64,000 nucleotides of DNA from Mycolicibacterium aurum (lineage in GTDB: Bacteria; Actinomycetota; Actinomycetes; Mycobacteriales; Mycobacteriaceae). Positions 13,067 to 21,893 of the stretch are shown piece after piece. How positions within the stretch are numbered: position 1 is the first letter of the stretch; every line of letters begins with the position of its first letter. The position numbers and the translations under genes are program-made. A model generated the notes under the pieces. The model saw only the letters and a program-made list of their open reading frames with translations. It had not been told where the DNA came from and did not search any database. The DNA is taken from positions 992,001-1,056,000 of the forward strand of contig LT549889.1 of NCBI GenBank assembly GCA_900078775.1, read 5' to 3'.

Positions 13067-14551
13067 ATGAGCAACGACCTGATTCGCGCGGACGCCGCGA
13101 GCCTGGGCGCCCGGATCGCCGCCAAGGAGGTGTCCTCGACCGAGGTCACCCAGGCGCACCTGGACCAGATCGCCGGCACCGACGAGCGCTACCACGCGTT
13201 CCTGCACGTGGCCGCCGACCGGGCGCTCGCCGCGGCCGCCGAGGTGGATGCCAAGGTGGCCGCCGGTGAGCAGCTGCCGTCCCCGCTGGCCGGCGTGCCG
13301 CTGGCGCTCAAGGACGTGTTCACCACCACGGACATGCCGACCACCTGCGGGTCGAAGATCCTGGAGGGCTGGAACCCGCCGTACGACGCGACGGTCACCG
13401 CGCGGTTGCGCGCGGCCGGTATCCCGATCCTGGGCAAGACCAACATGGACGAGTTCGCCATGGGCAGCTCGACCGAGAATTCGGCGTACGGGCCGACCCG
13501 CAACCCGTGGGACACCGACCGGGTGCCCGGCGGCTCCGGCGGCGGTAGCGCCGCGGCGCTGGCCGCCTTCCAGGCACCGCTGGCGATCGGCACCGACACC
13601 GGCGGTTCGATCCGGCAGCCGGCGGCGCTGACCTCCACGGTCGGGGTGAAGCCCACCTACGGCACGGTGAGCCGGTTCGGTCTGGTCGCGTGCGCGTCCT
13701 CGCTGGATCAGGGCGGGCCGTGCGCGCGCACCGTGCTCGACACCGCGCTGCTGCACGAGGTGATCGCCGGGCACGACGCGCGGGACTCCACCTCGGTGGA
13801 CGTCGCGGTGCCCGATGTGGTGGCTGCCGCCCGCGCCGGTGCCCAGGGTGATCTCAAGGGTGTCCGGGTCGGCGTGGTCAAGCAGCTGCGCGGGGAGGGT
13901 TACCAGCCCGGTGTGCTCGCCGCGTTCAACACCGCCGTCGAGCAGCTCACCGCGCTGGGCGCGGAGGTCAGCGAGGTGGACTGCCCGCACTTCGACCACG
14001 CGATGGCCGCCTACTACCTGATCCTGCCGTCGGAGGTGTCGAGCAACCTGGCGCGCTTCGACGCCATGCGGTTCGGGTTGCGCGTCGGCGACGACGGCAC
14101 GCACAGCGCCGAAGAGGTGATGGCCCTGACCCGGGCCGCCGGATTCGGCCCGGAAGTCAAGCGCCGCATCATGATCGGCACCTACGCGCTGTCGGCCGGC
14201 TACTACGACGCCTACTACAACCAGGCGCAGAAGGTCCGGACCCTGATCGCCCGCGACCTGGACGAGGCCTACCAGAAGGTCGACGTGCTGGTCTCGCCCG
14301 CGACCCCGACCACCGCGTTCCGGCTGGGGGAGAAGGTCGACGATCCGCTGGCGATGTACCTGTTCGACCTGTGCACGCTGCCGCTGAACCTGGCCGGGCA
14401 CTGCGGTATGTCGGTGCCGGCCGGGCTGGCGTCGGAGGACAATCTGCCCGTCGGCCTGCAGATCATGGCCCCGGCTCATGCCGACGACCGGCTGTACCGC
14501 GTCGGTGCGGCCTACGAGACGGCGCGGGGAGCGCTGCCCACCGCGGTGTAG
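13067..14551 (+). CDS. gatA: Glutamyl-tRNA(Gln) amidotransferase subunit A
   Basis: A 494-residue amidase-signature enzyme that releases ammonia from glutamine and feeds it to GatB. The Ser-cisSer-Lys triad is visible: Lys 82 in [10 protein letters not shown], the cis-Ser in [13 protein letters not shown] and the nucleophile Ser in [11 protein letters not shown]. The substrate-binding and C-terminal parts ([33 protein letters not shown]) are complete and the length is normal. ATG 13067. It works with gatC upstream and gatB, which lies 3 kb downstream beyond two other genes. Confidence 0.98.
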   Translation: MSNDLIRADAASLGARIAAKEVSSTEVTQAHLDQIAGTDERYHAFLHVAADRALAAAAEVDAKVAAGEQLPSPLAGVPLALKDVFTTTDMPTTCGSKILEGWNPPYDATVTARLRAAGIPILGKTNMDEFAMGSSTENSAYGPTRNPWDTDRVPGGSGGGSAAALAAFQAPLAIGTDTGGSIRQPAALTSTVGVKPTYGTVSRFGLVACASSLDQGGPCARTVLDTALLHEVIAGHDARDSTSVDVAVPDVVAAARAGAQGDLKGVRVGVVKQLRGEGYQPGVLAAFNTAVEQLTALGAEVSEVDCPHFDHAMAAYYLILPSEVSSNLARFDAMRFGLRVGDDGTHSAEEVMALTRAAGFGPEVKRRIMIGTYALSAGYYDAYYNQAQKVRTLIARDLDEAYQKVDVLVSPATPTTAFRLGEKVDDPLAMYLFDLCTLPLNLAGHCGMSVPAGLASEDNLPVGLQIMAPAHADDRLYRVGAAYETARGALPTAV

Positions 14552-14552
14552 G

Positions 14553-16277
14553 TCAGTCCAGGATCCGGCGCGCCACGTTGGTGCTGACCAGATCCAGCAA
14601 CTCGTCGGCACGGCCTGCCAATATGGTCCGGATCGCGTACAGCGAGAAGCCCTTCGCCTGCTCGACGGTGATCGCCGGGGGAATGGACAGTTCCTGGCGT
14701 GCGGTCACCACATCGACCAGGGCGGGACCGTCGTGCGCGAAGGCGTCGACGAGCGCCGATTCCAGGTCCCCGGGCTGCTCCACCCGTCGACCGAACAGCC
14801 CGAGCGATTCGGCGACGGCTGCGAAGTTCGGGTTGTGCAGATCGGTGCCGAAGGTGACGATCCCGGCGGCCTTCATCTCCAGTTCGACGAAGTTCAGCGA
14901 CGAGTTGTTGAACACGACGATCTTCACCGGCAACCGGTTCTGCGTGAGGGTGATCAGCTCGCCGAACAGCATGGTCAGGCCGCCGTCGCCGGCGAAGGCC
15001 ACCACCTGACGCCCGCGGTCGACGGTCTGGGCGCCGATGGCCAGCGGCAGCGCGCACGCCATGGTGCCGTGGTTGAACGAGCCGAGCAGCCGCCGACGGC
15101 CGTTCATGGTGAGATAGCGCGCCGCCCACACCACGGGGGAGCCGACGTCGACGGTGAACACCGCATCGTCGGCGGCGAGCCGGTCCGTCACGGCGGCAAG
15201 GTGTTCCGGGCGGATGGGAGCGCGGTCGCGGTCGTTGACCGCGAGCTGGTCGAGTCGGCGCCGGGTCTTGCGGTAGTGGTTCAGCGACCGGTCCAGATGA
15301 GTTCGGTCGGCCTTGGTGTGCAGCAGTGGGTGCAGCACCGGCAGGGTGTCCGCGACGGAGCCGACCAGGCCCAGATCGATTCGGGTTCGCCGGCCCAGAT
15401 TCCGTCCGCGGATATCGAGCTGGATGACGACGGCGTTCTCGGGATAGAACTGGCGGTACGGGAAGTCGGTGCCCAGCATGAGCAGAACCTCGGCCTCTTT
15501 GATGGCCTTGTACCCGGACGCAAAGCCCAGCAGACCGGTCATCCCGACGTCGTAGGGGTTGTCGTATTCGATGAACTCCTTGCCGCGCAGCGCATGTACC
15601 ACCGGGGCTGCCAACGTGGCCGCCAACCTCACCACATCGTCGTGGGCGCCTTGGACCCCGGCGCCCGCGAGAATGGTCACCTTGTCGGATGCATTGAGAA
15701 TCGTTGCAGTACGCGCTAGTTCGTCGTCGGCGGGCCGGATGACCGGGCGGGTGGGTAGCACCGCGCCGGCGGGGGCGTCGGTCTTGTGCAGGAATACCTC
15801 GCCGGGAATCACGACGACGGCCACCCCGTTCTCCTCGACGGCGGCCCGCATCGCCATCTGCACGATCCGCGGCGCGGACTCGGCGGTGGTGACCATCTCG
15901 CAGTAGACGCTGCACTCCTGGAACAGTTCCCGGGGGTGTGTCTCCTGGAAGTACTCCGAGCCGATCTCGGACTGTGGAATGTGCGCGGCGATCGCAAGGA
16001 CCGGAACCCGGCTGCGCTGGGCGTCGAACAGGCCGTTGATCAGATGCAGATTGCCGGGTCCGCAGCTACCCGCACAGACTGCCAGTCGGCCGGTGAGCGC
16101 CGCGTCGGCGGCGGCGGCGAAGCCCGCGGCCTCCTCGTGGCGGACATGCTCCCAGCTGAAGCTCCCGGCGCGCCGGATGGCATCGGTGAGCCCGTTCAGG
16201 CTGTCCCCGGGAAGCCCATACATACGAGTGATTCCGCTGGCTTGCAGTGTGGCGATGACGTGCTCGGCAACAGTCAT
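14553..16277 (-). CDS. poxB: Pyruvate dehydrogenase (quinone)/pyruvate oxidase-like ThDP enzyme
   Basis: A 574-residue ThDP enzyme of the acetolactate-synthase/pyruvate-oxidase superfamily. The catalytic Glu is in HVRHEEAAGFAAAADA, and the ThDP/Mg motif is GDGGLTMLFGELITL followed by NNSS. The whole-length match to PoxB, and a C-terminal helix like the membrane-activation segment (GFSLYAIRTILAGRADELLD), favour the quinone-linked enzyme that oxidises pyruvate to acetate and CO2 over acetolactate synthase; the true ilvB is present at 21.9 kb. The start ATG 16277 gives MTVAEHVIATL; GTG codons lie just upstream. It ends two bases from the convergent gatA stop. The symbol is assigned by similarity. 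Confidence 0.82.
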   Translation of the reverse strand: MTVAEHVIATLQASGITRMYGLPGDSLNGLTDAIRRAGSFSWEHVRHEEAAGFAAAADAALTGRLAVCAGSCGPGNLHLINGLFDAQRSRVPVLAIAAHIPQSEIGSEYFQETHPRELFQECSVYCEMVTTAESAPRIVQMAMRAAVEENGVAVVVIPGEVFLHKTDAPAGAVLPTRPVIRPADDELARTATILNASDKVTILAGAGVQGAHDDVVRLAATLAAPVVHALRGKEFIEYDNPYDVGMTGLLGFASGYKAIKEAEVLLMLGTDFPYRQFYPENAVVIQLDIRGRNLGRRTRIDLGLVGSVADTLPVLHPLLHTKADRTHLDRSLNHYRKTRRRLDQLAVNDRDRAPIRPEHLAAVTDRLAADDAVFTVDVGSPVVWAARYLTMNGRRRLLGSFNHGTMACALPLAIGAQTVDRGRQVVAFAGDGGLTMLFGELITLTQNRLPVKIVVFNNSSLNFVELEMKAAGIVTFGTDLHNPNFAAVAESLGLFGRRVEQPGDLESALVDAFAHDGPALVDVVTARQELSIPPAITVEQAKGFSLYAIRTILAGRADELLDLVSTNVARRILD

Positions 16278-16455
16278 GGGCACCACAGTTACATATCGGG
16301 CAGCAAACCGACGGCAGTCGCGATGAACAAACTCAGGAACAAGGCCGGCGCGATCAGCGGGTCGGGCTCGCGCGGTAAGGCTGTCATGGCGCCGGAATCG
16401 CACCCGTGGCCCGGTGACCGCGCCGCGCGGCGCCGAAGCTGGCAAGATTGTCCGC

Positions 16456-17487
16456 ATGCGGATCGGAATCCTGACCGGGGGCGGTGACTGTCCGGGCCTG
16501 AACGCGGTGATCCGGGCGATCGTGCGCACCAGTGATGTGCGGTACGGCTCGACGGTGGTCGGGTTCCAGGACGGCTGGCGCGGTCTGCTGGAGGACCGCC
16601 GGATCCAGCTGCGCAACGACGATCGCAATGACCGGCTGTTGGCCAAGGGTGGCACCATGCTGGGCACCGCGCGGGTCAATCCGGACAAGCTGCGTGCCGG
16701 GCTGGACCAGATCAAGCAGACCCTTGAGGACAACGGCATCGACGTGCTGATCCCGATCGGCGGCGAGGGCACGCTGACCGCGGCGCACTGGCTGGCCGAG
16801 GAGAACGTCCCGGTGGTCGGGGTTCCCAAGACCATCGACAACGACATCGACTGCACCGACGTGACTTTCGGTCATGACACCGCCCTGCAGGTCGCCACCG
16901 AGGCGATCGACCGGCTGCACAGCACCGCGGAATCCCATCAGCGGGTGATGCTGGTGGAGGTGATGGGTCGGCACGCCGGTTGGATCGCGCTGAACGCCGG
17001 GCTGGCCTCCGGCGCGCACATGACGCTGATCCCCGAACAACCCTTCGACGTCGAGGAGGTCTGCCGGTTGATCAAAGCACGCTTCGTGCGCGGGGATTCA
17101 CATTTCATCTGTGTGGTCGCCGAGGGCGCCAAACCGGCCGAGGGCTCGATGCAGTTGCGCGATGGCGGCATCGACGAGTTCGGGCACGTCCGGTTCACCG
17201 GGGTGGCCCACCAACTCGGTGTCGAGATCGAGAAGCGGATCAACAAGGAAGTCCGCACCACGGTGCTCGGCCATGTGCAACGCGGCGGCACTCCGACCGC
17301 CTACGACCGGGTGCTGGCCACCCGCTTCGGCGTCAACGCCGCCGACGCCGCGCACGCCGGCGAGTACGGGATGATGGTGTCGCTGCGCGGCCAGCACATC
17401 GGCCGGGTGTCGCTGGCCGATGCCACCCGCCGGCTCAAGCTGGTGCCGCAGAGCCGCTACGACGACGCCGCGGAGTTTTTCGGCTGA
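16456..17487 (+). CDS. pfkA: 6-phosphofructokinase
   Basis: A 343-residue PfkA that phosphorylates fructose 6-phosphate in glycolysis. Motifs: [14 protein letters not shown] (phosphate binding), [24 protein letters not shown] with the catalytic Asp, and MGRHAGWIA for substrate binding. Gly after the Glu in GGEGT is the residue associated with ATP use, whereas Lys in PKTIDND is usual in pyrophosphate-dependent relatives; this mixed pattern is known in actinobacterial ATP-dependent enzymes. ATG 16456 begins [11 protein letters not shown] 178-base intergenic region separates it from the divergent poxB-like gene, and gatB follows after 44 bases. Confidence 0.96.
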   Translation: MRIGILTGGGDCPGLNAVIRAIVRTSDVRYGSTVVGFQDGWRGLLEDRRIQLRNDDRNDRLLAKGGTMLGTARVNPDKLRAGLDQIKQTLEDNGIDVLIPIGGEGTLTAAHWLAEENVPVVGVPKTIDNDIDCTDVTFGHDTALQVATEAIDRLHSTAESHQRVMLVEVMGRHAGWIALNAGLASGAHMTLIPEQPFDVEEVCRLIKARFVRGDSHFICVVAEGAKPAEGSMQLRDGGIDEFGHVRFTGVAHQLGVEIEKRINKEVRTTVLGHVQRGGTPTAYDRVLATRFGVNAADAAHAGEYGMMVSLRGQHIGRVSLADATRRLKLVPQSRYDDAAEFFG

Positions 17488-17531
17488 TAGGGCCGTCTTC
17501 GGCCCGGGGGCGCCCCATTAGGATCGGTGTC

Positions 17532-19034
17532 ATGTCTGTCGATACCGCCGAACTTCTGGACTACGACGAGGTCATCGCCGAGTTCGATCCCGTGATGGGC
17601 ATGGAAGTGCACGTCGAGCTGTCCACCGCCACCAAGATGTTCTGCCCGTGCGCGAACAATTTCGGCGCCGAGCCCAACACCCAGGTGTGCCCGGTATGCC
17701 TCGGCCTGCCCGGATCGCTGCCGGTGCTGAACCAGGCCGCGGTGGAATCGGCGATCCGCATCGGGCTGGCGCTCAACTGCGACATCGCGCCGTGGGGCCG
17801 GTTCGCCCGGAAGAACTACTTCTACCCGGACCAGCCGAAGAACTACCAGATCAGCCAGTACGACGAGCCGATCGCGGTCAACGGCTACCTGGACGTGCCG
17901 CTCGAGGACGGCAGCACCTGGCGCATCGAGATCGAACGCGCGCACATGGAAGAGGACACCGGCAAGCTCACCCACCTGGGCAGCGACACCGGCCGGATCG
18001 CCGGCGCGACCACCTCGCTGGCCGACTTCAACCGGGCCGGCGTGCCGCTCATCGAGATCGTCACCAAGCCGATCGAGGGCGCCGGGGAACGCGCCCCGGA
18101 GATCGCCCGCGCCTACGTGACCGCGCTGCGCGACCTGCTGCGCGGACTGGGCGTGTCCGATGTGCGGATGGATCAGGGCTCGATGCGCTGTGACTCCAAT
18201 GTGTCGCTGAAGCCGAAGGGCACAACCGAATTCGGCACCCGCACCGAGACCAAGAACGTGAACTCGCTCAAGAGCGTCGAGGTCGCGGTGCGCTACGAGA
18301 TGCGCCGGCAGGCGGCGGTGCTGCGCGCCGGTGGCACCGTCACCCAGGAGACCCGGCACTTCCACGAGGACGGGCACACCACCGCGGGCCGCAGCAAGGA
18401 GACCGCGCAGGACTACCGGTACTTCCCGGAGCCCGACCTGGAACCGGTGGCGCCGTCGGCCGAACTCGTCGAGCAGTTGCGCGCCACCATCCCCGAGCTT
18501 CCGTGGTTGTCGCGCAAGCGCGTTCAGCAGGAGTGGGGGATCTCCGACGAGGTGATGCGCGACCTGGTCAACAACGGGGCGATCGACCTGGTCGCCGCCA
18601 CGGTGGCCGAGGGCGCCTCCAGCGAGGCCGCCCGGGCCTGGTGGGGCAACTTCCTGGTGCAGAAGGCGAATGAACAACAGGTCGATCTGGAGGCGCTGCC
18701 GATCACGCCCGCGCAGGTGGCCGCGGTGGTCAAGCTGGTCGACGACGGCAAGCTGTCCAACAAGCTGGCCCGCCAGGTCATCGAGGGTGTGCTCGCCGGT
18801 GAGGGCGAGCCCGAGCAGGTGATGAACGACCGCGGTCTGGTTGTGGTGCGCGATGATTCGCTGATCCAGGCGGCCATCGACGAGGCGCTCGCGGCCAGCC
18901 CGGACATCGCCGAGAAGATCCGCGGCGGCAAGGTGCAGGCGGCCGGCGCGATCGTCGGCGCGGTGATGAAGGCCACCAAGGGCCAGGCCGACGCCGCCCG
19001 GGTCCGAGAACTGGTGCTCGCCGCCTGCAGCTGA
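17532..19034 (+). CDS. gatB: Glutamyl-tRNA(Gln) amidotransferase subunit B
   Basis: A 500-residue subunit that binds the mischarged tRNA, activates the Glu carboxyl with ATP and transfers ammonia from GatA. Signature regions are [20 protein letters not shown], the [15 protein letters not shown] zinc-binding region, [20 protein letters not shown] and the C-terminal YqeY/tail domain ([20 protein letters not shown]). Length is normal. ATG 17532. It follows pfkA and ends just before a perfect bidirectional hairpin. Confidence 0.98.
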   Translation: MSVDTAELLDYDEVIAEFDPVMGMEVHVELSTATKMFCPCANNFGAEPNTQVCPVCLGLPGSLPVLNQAAVESAIRIGLALNCDIAPWGRFARKNYFYPDQPKNYQISQYDEPIAVNGYLDVPLEDGSTWRIEIERAHMEEDTGKLTHLGSDTGRIAGATTSLADFNRAGVPLIEIVTKPIEGAGERAPEIARAYVTALRDLLRGLGVSDVRMDQGSMRCDSNVSLKPKGTTEFGTRTETKNVNSLKSVEVAVRYEMRRQAAVLRAGGTVTQETRHFHEDGHTTAGRSKETAQDYRYFPEPDLEPVAPSAELVEQLRATIPELPWLSRKRVQQEWGISDEVMRDLVNNGAIDLVAATVAEGASSEAARAWWGNFLVQKANEQQVDLEALPITPAQVAAVVKLVDDGKLSNKLARQVIEGVLAGEGEPEQVMNDRGLVVVRDDSLIQAAIDEALAASPDIAEKIRGGKVQAAGAIVGAVMKATKGQADAARVRELVLAACS

Positions 19035-19044
19035 TCCTTCGACG

Positions 19045-19085
19045 TCGGCGCGTTCGCGTTCGCTACGTGAACGCGAACGCGCCGA
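19045..19085. terminator. Perfect 17-bp hairpin between convergent gatB and lppZ
   Basis: Bases 19045-19061 pair perfectly with 19069-19085 around a 7-base loop (GCTACGT). It sits exactly between two convergent stop codons, so it can serve both strands. There is no U-tract after it, as is common in mycobacterial terminators, so termination is inferred from position and symmetry. Confidence 0.7.
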
Positions 19086-19089
19086 ATCG

Positions 19090-20223
19090 CTAGGTCTTGT
19101 CGGCGTCGCTGCGCGGGAACCCGCCGCCGGACGGGAACAACGGGAACACCACATCGTCGAGCCTTTCGGCGTCCCCGGAGGTCTTGTTCACGGTGCCGCC
19201 CCAGATGTTGCCGTCCGGGGACACCGCCAGCGCCCACGCGTGACCGTGCTTGTCCTGGCGGACCACCTCCGGTTCGCCGGTGACCGCACCGGTGTCGGCG
19301 GCCAGCCGCAGCGCCACCGTCTGCTTGGTGTCCACCAGGTTCACCAGCACGGTGCCGTCCAGCGCGGCGCATCCGGCCACCCCGGGACGGTCCGGCCACG
19401 TCCACACCGTGGAGATGACGGACTCCTTGGTGATGCGCTGGATCCGGTCCGCGGTGGGGCCCCGGTCGGTGATGTACAGCGACCCGTCGGACGGGTCGAC
19501 GCACATGCTGCCGCCGGCGCCCATCCCGGACAGCGCGGTGGTGTGCGGCGCCTGGTCGACGGTGGTGGGCTGCTCGATGCGCAGCACCTTGCCCGCCAGC
19601 GATCCCGGGTCTGCTGCCAGCCCCGGGTCCCCGGCGTCACCGGTGAGCACCACCAGCGTCGTCGGGCTGGTGAACACCAGCGCCCCGGCATTGCCGGTAG
19701 CGCCCTTGGGGATGCCGGTGAGGATCGGCTTCGGCGGATCACCGTCGGCGATACGCACCACCCGGTTGTCGGTCGGGGTGCTGATGTAGGCGTACATCAG
19801 CCGGTCCTGCTGGTAGGTGGGGGACTTGACGATGTCCAGCAGCCCGCCGTCGCCGGATCCGTCGACCGGGATGACCAGCTTGACCACCGGCTCGGCCTTC
19901 GTCGACACCTGCTTGACCACGCCCGTGGTCCGCTCGGCGACCAGCGCCGACTGGCTGTCGCCGCCCATGATGAGCCCGCTGGTGCTCTCCAGGCAGCCCT
20001 GCATGACGCCCGGCGCCGGGCACTCCTTGGGGAACGGGGTGCCGGGCAGCGGCGGCGGCGGTTCGGGCTTGCTGGACGGCGGGGGCGCCATCCGCGGCTC
20101 GGTGGTGAACGGTTGGGACTGGGTGTCGTCGAAGCGCGCGCATCCCGATCCGACCAGCAATGCCGCACACAGCAGCGCGCCCACTCGCGCCGGCATGCTC
20201 CGCGTCGGTCCGCCCAGACTCAT
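19090..20223 (-). CDS. lppZ: Lipoprotein LppZ
   Basis: A 377-residue predicted lipoprotein corresponding to Rv3006. The N-terminus has a hydrophobic leader ending LLVGSGCAR, with the Cys as the likely lipidation site. It is followed by a Pro-rich linker and a beta-propeller resembling PQQ/sorbosone-dehydrogenase-type repeats (GDGGLLDIVKSPTYQQDRLMY, TGDAGDPGLAADPGSLAGKV, SPDGNIWGGTVNKTSGDAE). Enzymatic activity is unproven. It is anchored outside the cytoplasmic membrane. ATG 20223; the divergent DoxX gene begins 160 bases away. Confidence 0.9.
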   Translation of the reverse strand: MSLGGPTRSMPARVGALLCAALLVGSGCARFDDTQSQPFTTEPRMAPPPSSKPEPPPPLPGTPFPKECPAPGVMQGCLESTSGLIMGGDSQSALVAERTTGVVKQVSTKAEPVVKLVIPVDGSGDGGLLDIVKSPTYQQDRLMYAYISTPTDNRVVRIADGDPPKPILTGIPKGATGNAGALVFTSPTTLVVLTGDAGDPGLAADPGSLAGKVLRIEQPTTVDQAPHTTALSGMGAGGSMCVDPSDGSLYITDRGPTADRIQRITKESVISTVWTWPDRPGVAGCAALDGTVLVNLVDTKQTVALRLAADTGAVTGEPEVVRQDKHGHAWALAVSPDGNIWGGTVNKTSGDAERLDDVVFPLFPSGGGFPRSDADKT

Positions 20224-20382
20224 GCGGCCAGATTACGGATCGTCACGGAGTCCGCGCCACGAAGGGGCGCCGTGTCCGGTCGTCCGGCCGCCTGGTCACA
20301 ACTCGGCAACAGTGCGGATACGCTGCGCAAAGCGCCGCGCCAATCCGTAGTTCTGCACGTACTTGCACTTACCCTGGCATTC

Positions 20383-21207
20383 GTGACCGCTGAATCTCAG
20401 AACCTGACCGACTGGCAACGGCCGGCGTCGGCGCAGTTGGTCGACCCTGAAGAGGATCTGCCCTCGTCGAACTACGGGGGAGACTTCGAAACCACCGCCA
20501 TCCCGCGCTACGACACCACCGGCGCGGCCAAGCAGCCCGAGCAGTCCGCCTTCGGATTGCTCAACGATCCGGAACCGCTGCCCTACGTCTCACCGGCGCA
20601 GCCCAACCCGTACGGGGCGCCGCCCGTGGTGCCGACTGAGATCGGCCCGCACGACGCTGACCAGCAGATCCGCGCCGCCGGGCGGCGCGGCACCACCGAT
20701 CTGGGGCTGCTGCTGCTGCGCGTCGGCCTCGGCGTGCTGCTCATCGTGCACGGCCTGCAGAAGATCTTCGGCTGGTTCGGCGGGACGGGTCTGAGCGGTT
20801 TCGAGAGCTCGCTGTCCGAACTCGGCTACCAGCACGCCGGACTGCTCACCTATGTCGGCGCCGGCGCGCAGATCGGCGCCGGCCTGCTGCTGGTGCTGGG
20901 GCTGTTCACCCCGCTGGCCGCGGCCGCCGCGCTGGCCTACCTGGTCAACGCGCTGCTGGCGTCCATCGCCGCCGAACCCGGGGTCGGCTTCGTCGACTTC
21001 GTCATCCCGACCGGACATGAACACCAGGTCACCCTGGTGCTGATCGCGGCCGCGCTGACCCTGACCGGACCGGGCCGTTACGGCCTGGACGCCGGCCGCG
21101 GCTGGGCCCGCCGGCCGTTCGTCGGCTCGTTCCTGGCGCTGCTGCTCGGCGTCGGGATCGGCATCGGGATGTGGGTGCTGCTCAACGGCGCCAACCCGCT
21201 GGGCTGA
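20383..21207 (+). CDS. DoxX family membrane protein (Rv3005c-type)
   Basis: A 274-residue protein. An acidic Pro-rich cytoplasmic-type N-terminus of about 100 residues (LVDPEEDLPSSNYGGDF) precedes a DoxX four-helix domain (LGLLLLRVGLGVLLIVHGLQ, then GAGAQIGAGLLLVLGLFTPL) and one further C-terminal helix. In M. tuberculosis the homologous DoxX protein has been linked to a membrane oxidoreductase complex with superoxide dismutase SodA and the thiosulfate sulfurtransferase SseA. Neither partner is in this window. GTG 20383 gives VTAESQNLTDWQ, matching the conserved start. Confidence 0.85.
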   Translation: MTAESQNLTDWQRPASAQLVDPEEDLPSSNYGGDFETTAIPRYDTTGAAKQPEQSAFGLLNDPEPLPYVSPAQPNPYGAPPVVPTEIGPHDADQQIRAAGRRGTTDLGLLLLRVGLGVLLIVHGLQKIFGWFGGTGLSGFESSLSELGYQHAGLLTYVGAGAQIGAGLLLVLGLFTPLAAAAALAYLVNALLASIAAEPGVGFVDFVIPTGHEHQVTLVLIAAALTLTGPGRYGLDAGRGWARRPFVGSFLALLLGVGIGIGMWVLLNGANPLG

Positions 21208-21230
21208 GGCCCGACACACATCTCGCGTTC

Positions 21231-21611
21231 TTATTCGTATGGGTTGGGAACCCGGCCGTTGCTGGCCGCGGTGAGCAACGGCAGTGTCGCGAAAGTCACT
21301 GCGGGCAACGTAATCTCGCTGCCGTCGGTGAGCCGGGCCCGAGCCCAGGCCGACCGGGTGAAGCGCAGGCCCTCGATCCGCGTCCACGGCACGGTCCGGC
21401 TGCGCAGCAAGGTGCGCGCGGTCACCTGATCGCGATCGGCCACCGTGCGGTACCGGACGATGGCCACCGAGAGCAGGATCGGGATCAGGAACAGGATCTG
21501 GCTCCAGCTGGGCCACACGAACACCAGCGCCGCGATGCCGAGGAAGAAGAAGAACACCGCGATGTGTGCCATCGGGGAGATGCGGATGACAAGTGGGGAG
21601 GGGGCACTCAC
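21231..21611 (-). CDS. cfp6: Cfp6-type low-molecular-weight PH-domain membrane protein
   Basis: A 126-residue protein with two hydrophobic helices (residues 16-50) and a C-terminal bacterial PH-like domain (TVPWTRIEGLRFTR, ARLTDGSEITLPAVTF), corresponding to Cfp6 (Rv3004). Its function is unknown; in M. tuberculosis it was reported as a culture filtrate antigen. The start is GTG 21611. It is divergent from the ilvB leader and convergent with the DoxX gene. Confidence 0.85.
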   Translation of the reverse strand: MSAPSPLVIRISPMAHIAVFFFFLGIAALVFVWPSWSQILFLIPILLSVAIVRYRTVADRDQVTARTLLRSRTVPWTRIEGLRFTRSAWARARLTDGSEITLPAVTFATLPLLTAASNGRVPNPYE

Positions 21612-21674
21612 CCCGTCATCCTCTCATCGCCGGTGTGACCGGCTTTTCCGCGAGGGGCCGCGACCGGGGGCAAT

Positions 21675-21704
21675 TTGACCTTTGACCAGTGCGACGGCTA
21701 CCGT
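21675..21704 (+). promoter_or_regulatory. Putative ilvB promoter
   Basis: TTGACC (21675-21680) and TACCGT (21699-21704) are separated by 18 bases, close to the sigma-A pattern. Transcription would start around 21711-21713, at or next to the ATG of the leader peptide, so the leader peptide mRNA is probably leaderless. A second TTGACC lies at 21682-21687, too close to serve as the -35. Confidence 0.55.
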
Positions 21705-21712
21705 CAGGGACT

Positions 21713-21784
21713 ATGTACACCCCGGACACGCTCGTAGTAATTGGTTGGCGCGTTGATGCCGCGCTAGCTCTCTGCCGGGCTTAG
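21713..21784 (+). CDS. ilvB leader peptide (23 residues)
   Basis: A short frame, ATG 21713 to TAG 21782, encoding 23 residues beginning [14 protein letters not shown]. Seven are Leu, Val or Ile, and several use codons unusual in this GC-rich genome (GTA GTA ATT, CTA). The run Leu-Val-Val-Ile lies just before a long RNA hairpin, and a strong terminator follows, the arrangement of an amino acid attenuator. Ribosome stalling when charged Val, Ile or Leu tRNA is scarce would change the RNA fold and allow ilvB transcription. The ATG appears to be at or near the transcript start. Comparable ilv leaders are known in Corynebacterium. Confidence 0.8.
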   Translation: MYTPDTLVVIGWRVDAALALCRA

Positions 21785-21807
21785 CCAACAGCATCGACGC
21801 GCCAACC
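21743..21807 (+). promoter_or_regulatory. Attenuator hairpin overlapping the leader peptide
   Basis: Bases 21743-21759 can pair with 21791-21807 as a 17-bp stem with a single G-U pair. The left arm codes for Gly-Trp-Arg-Val-Asp just after the Leu-Val-Val-Ile run, so a ribosome stalled there would cover it. The right arm overlaps the base of the terminator stem by about four bases. Which alternative fold prevents termination cannot be decided by eye. Confidence 0.7.
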
Positions 21808-21841
21808 CTCGTACAGCGGACTCCGCTGACGGGGGTTTTTT
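21804..21841 (+). terminator. Rho-independent attenuator terminator of ilvB
   Basis: Core stem CAGCGG-ACT-CCGCTG (21814-21828), extended by CCCTCGT pairing with ACGGGGG and one bulged A, followed by six T residues. It is the only terminator in the window with a full U-tract. It lies 52 bases before the ilvB start and would stop transcription when branched-chain amino acids are plentiful. Confidence 0.85.
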
Positions 21842-21893
21842 GCTGTCACCGAACATCACAAGATCATCGCAACAACCCGATAACGAGGAAAAA

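Noticed and set aside
14553..16277. Second acetolactate synthase
   Set aside because: The full-length PoxB pattern and C-terminal membrane-type helix fit pyruvate oxidase better, and no small subunit adjoins.
21713..21841. T-box or metabolite riboswitch upstream of ilvB
   Set aside because: No T-box sequence or specifier loop is seen; the leader peptide with branched-chain codons and a U-tract terminator explains the region better.
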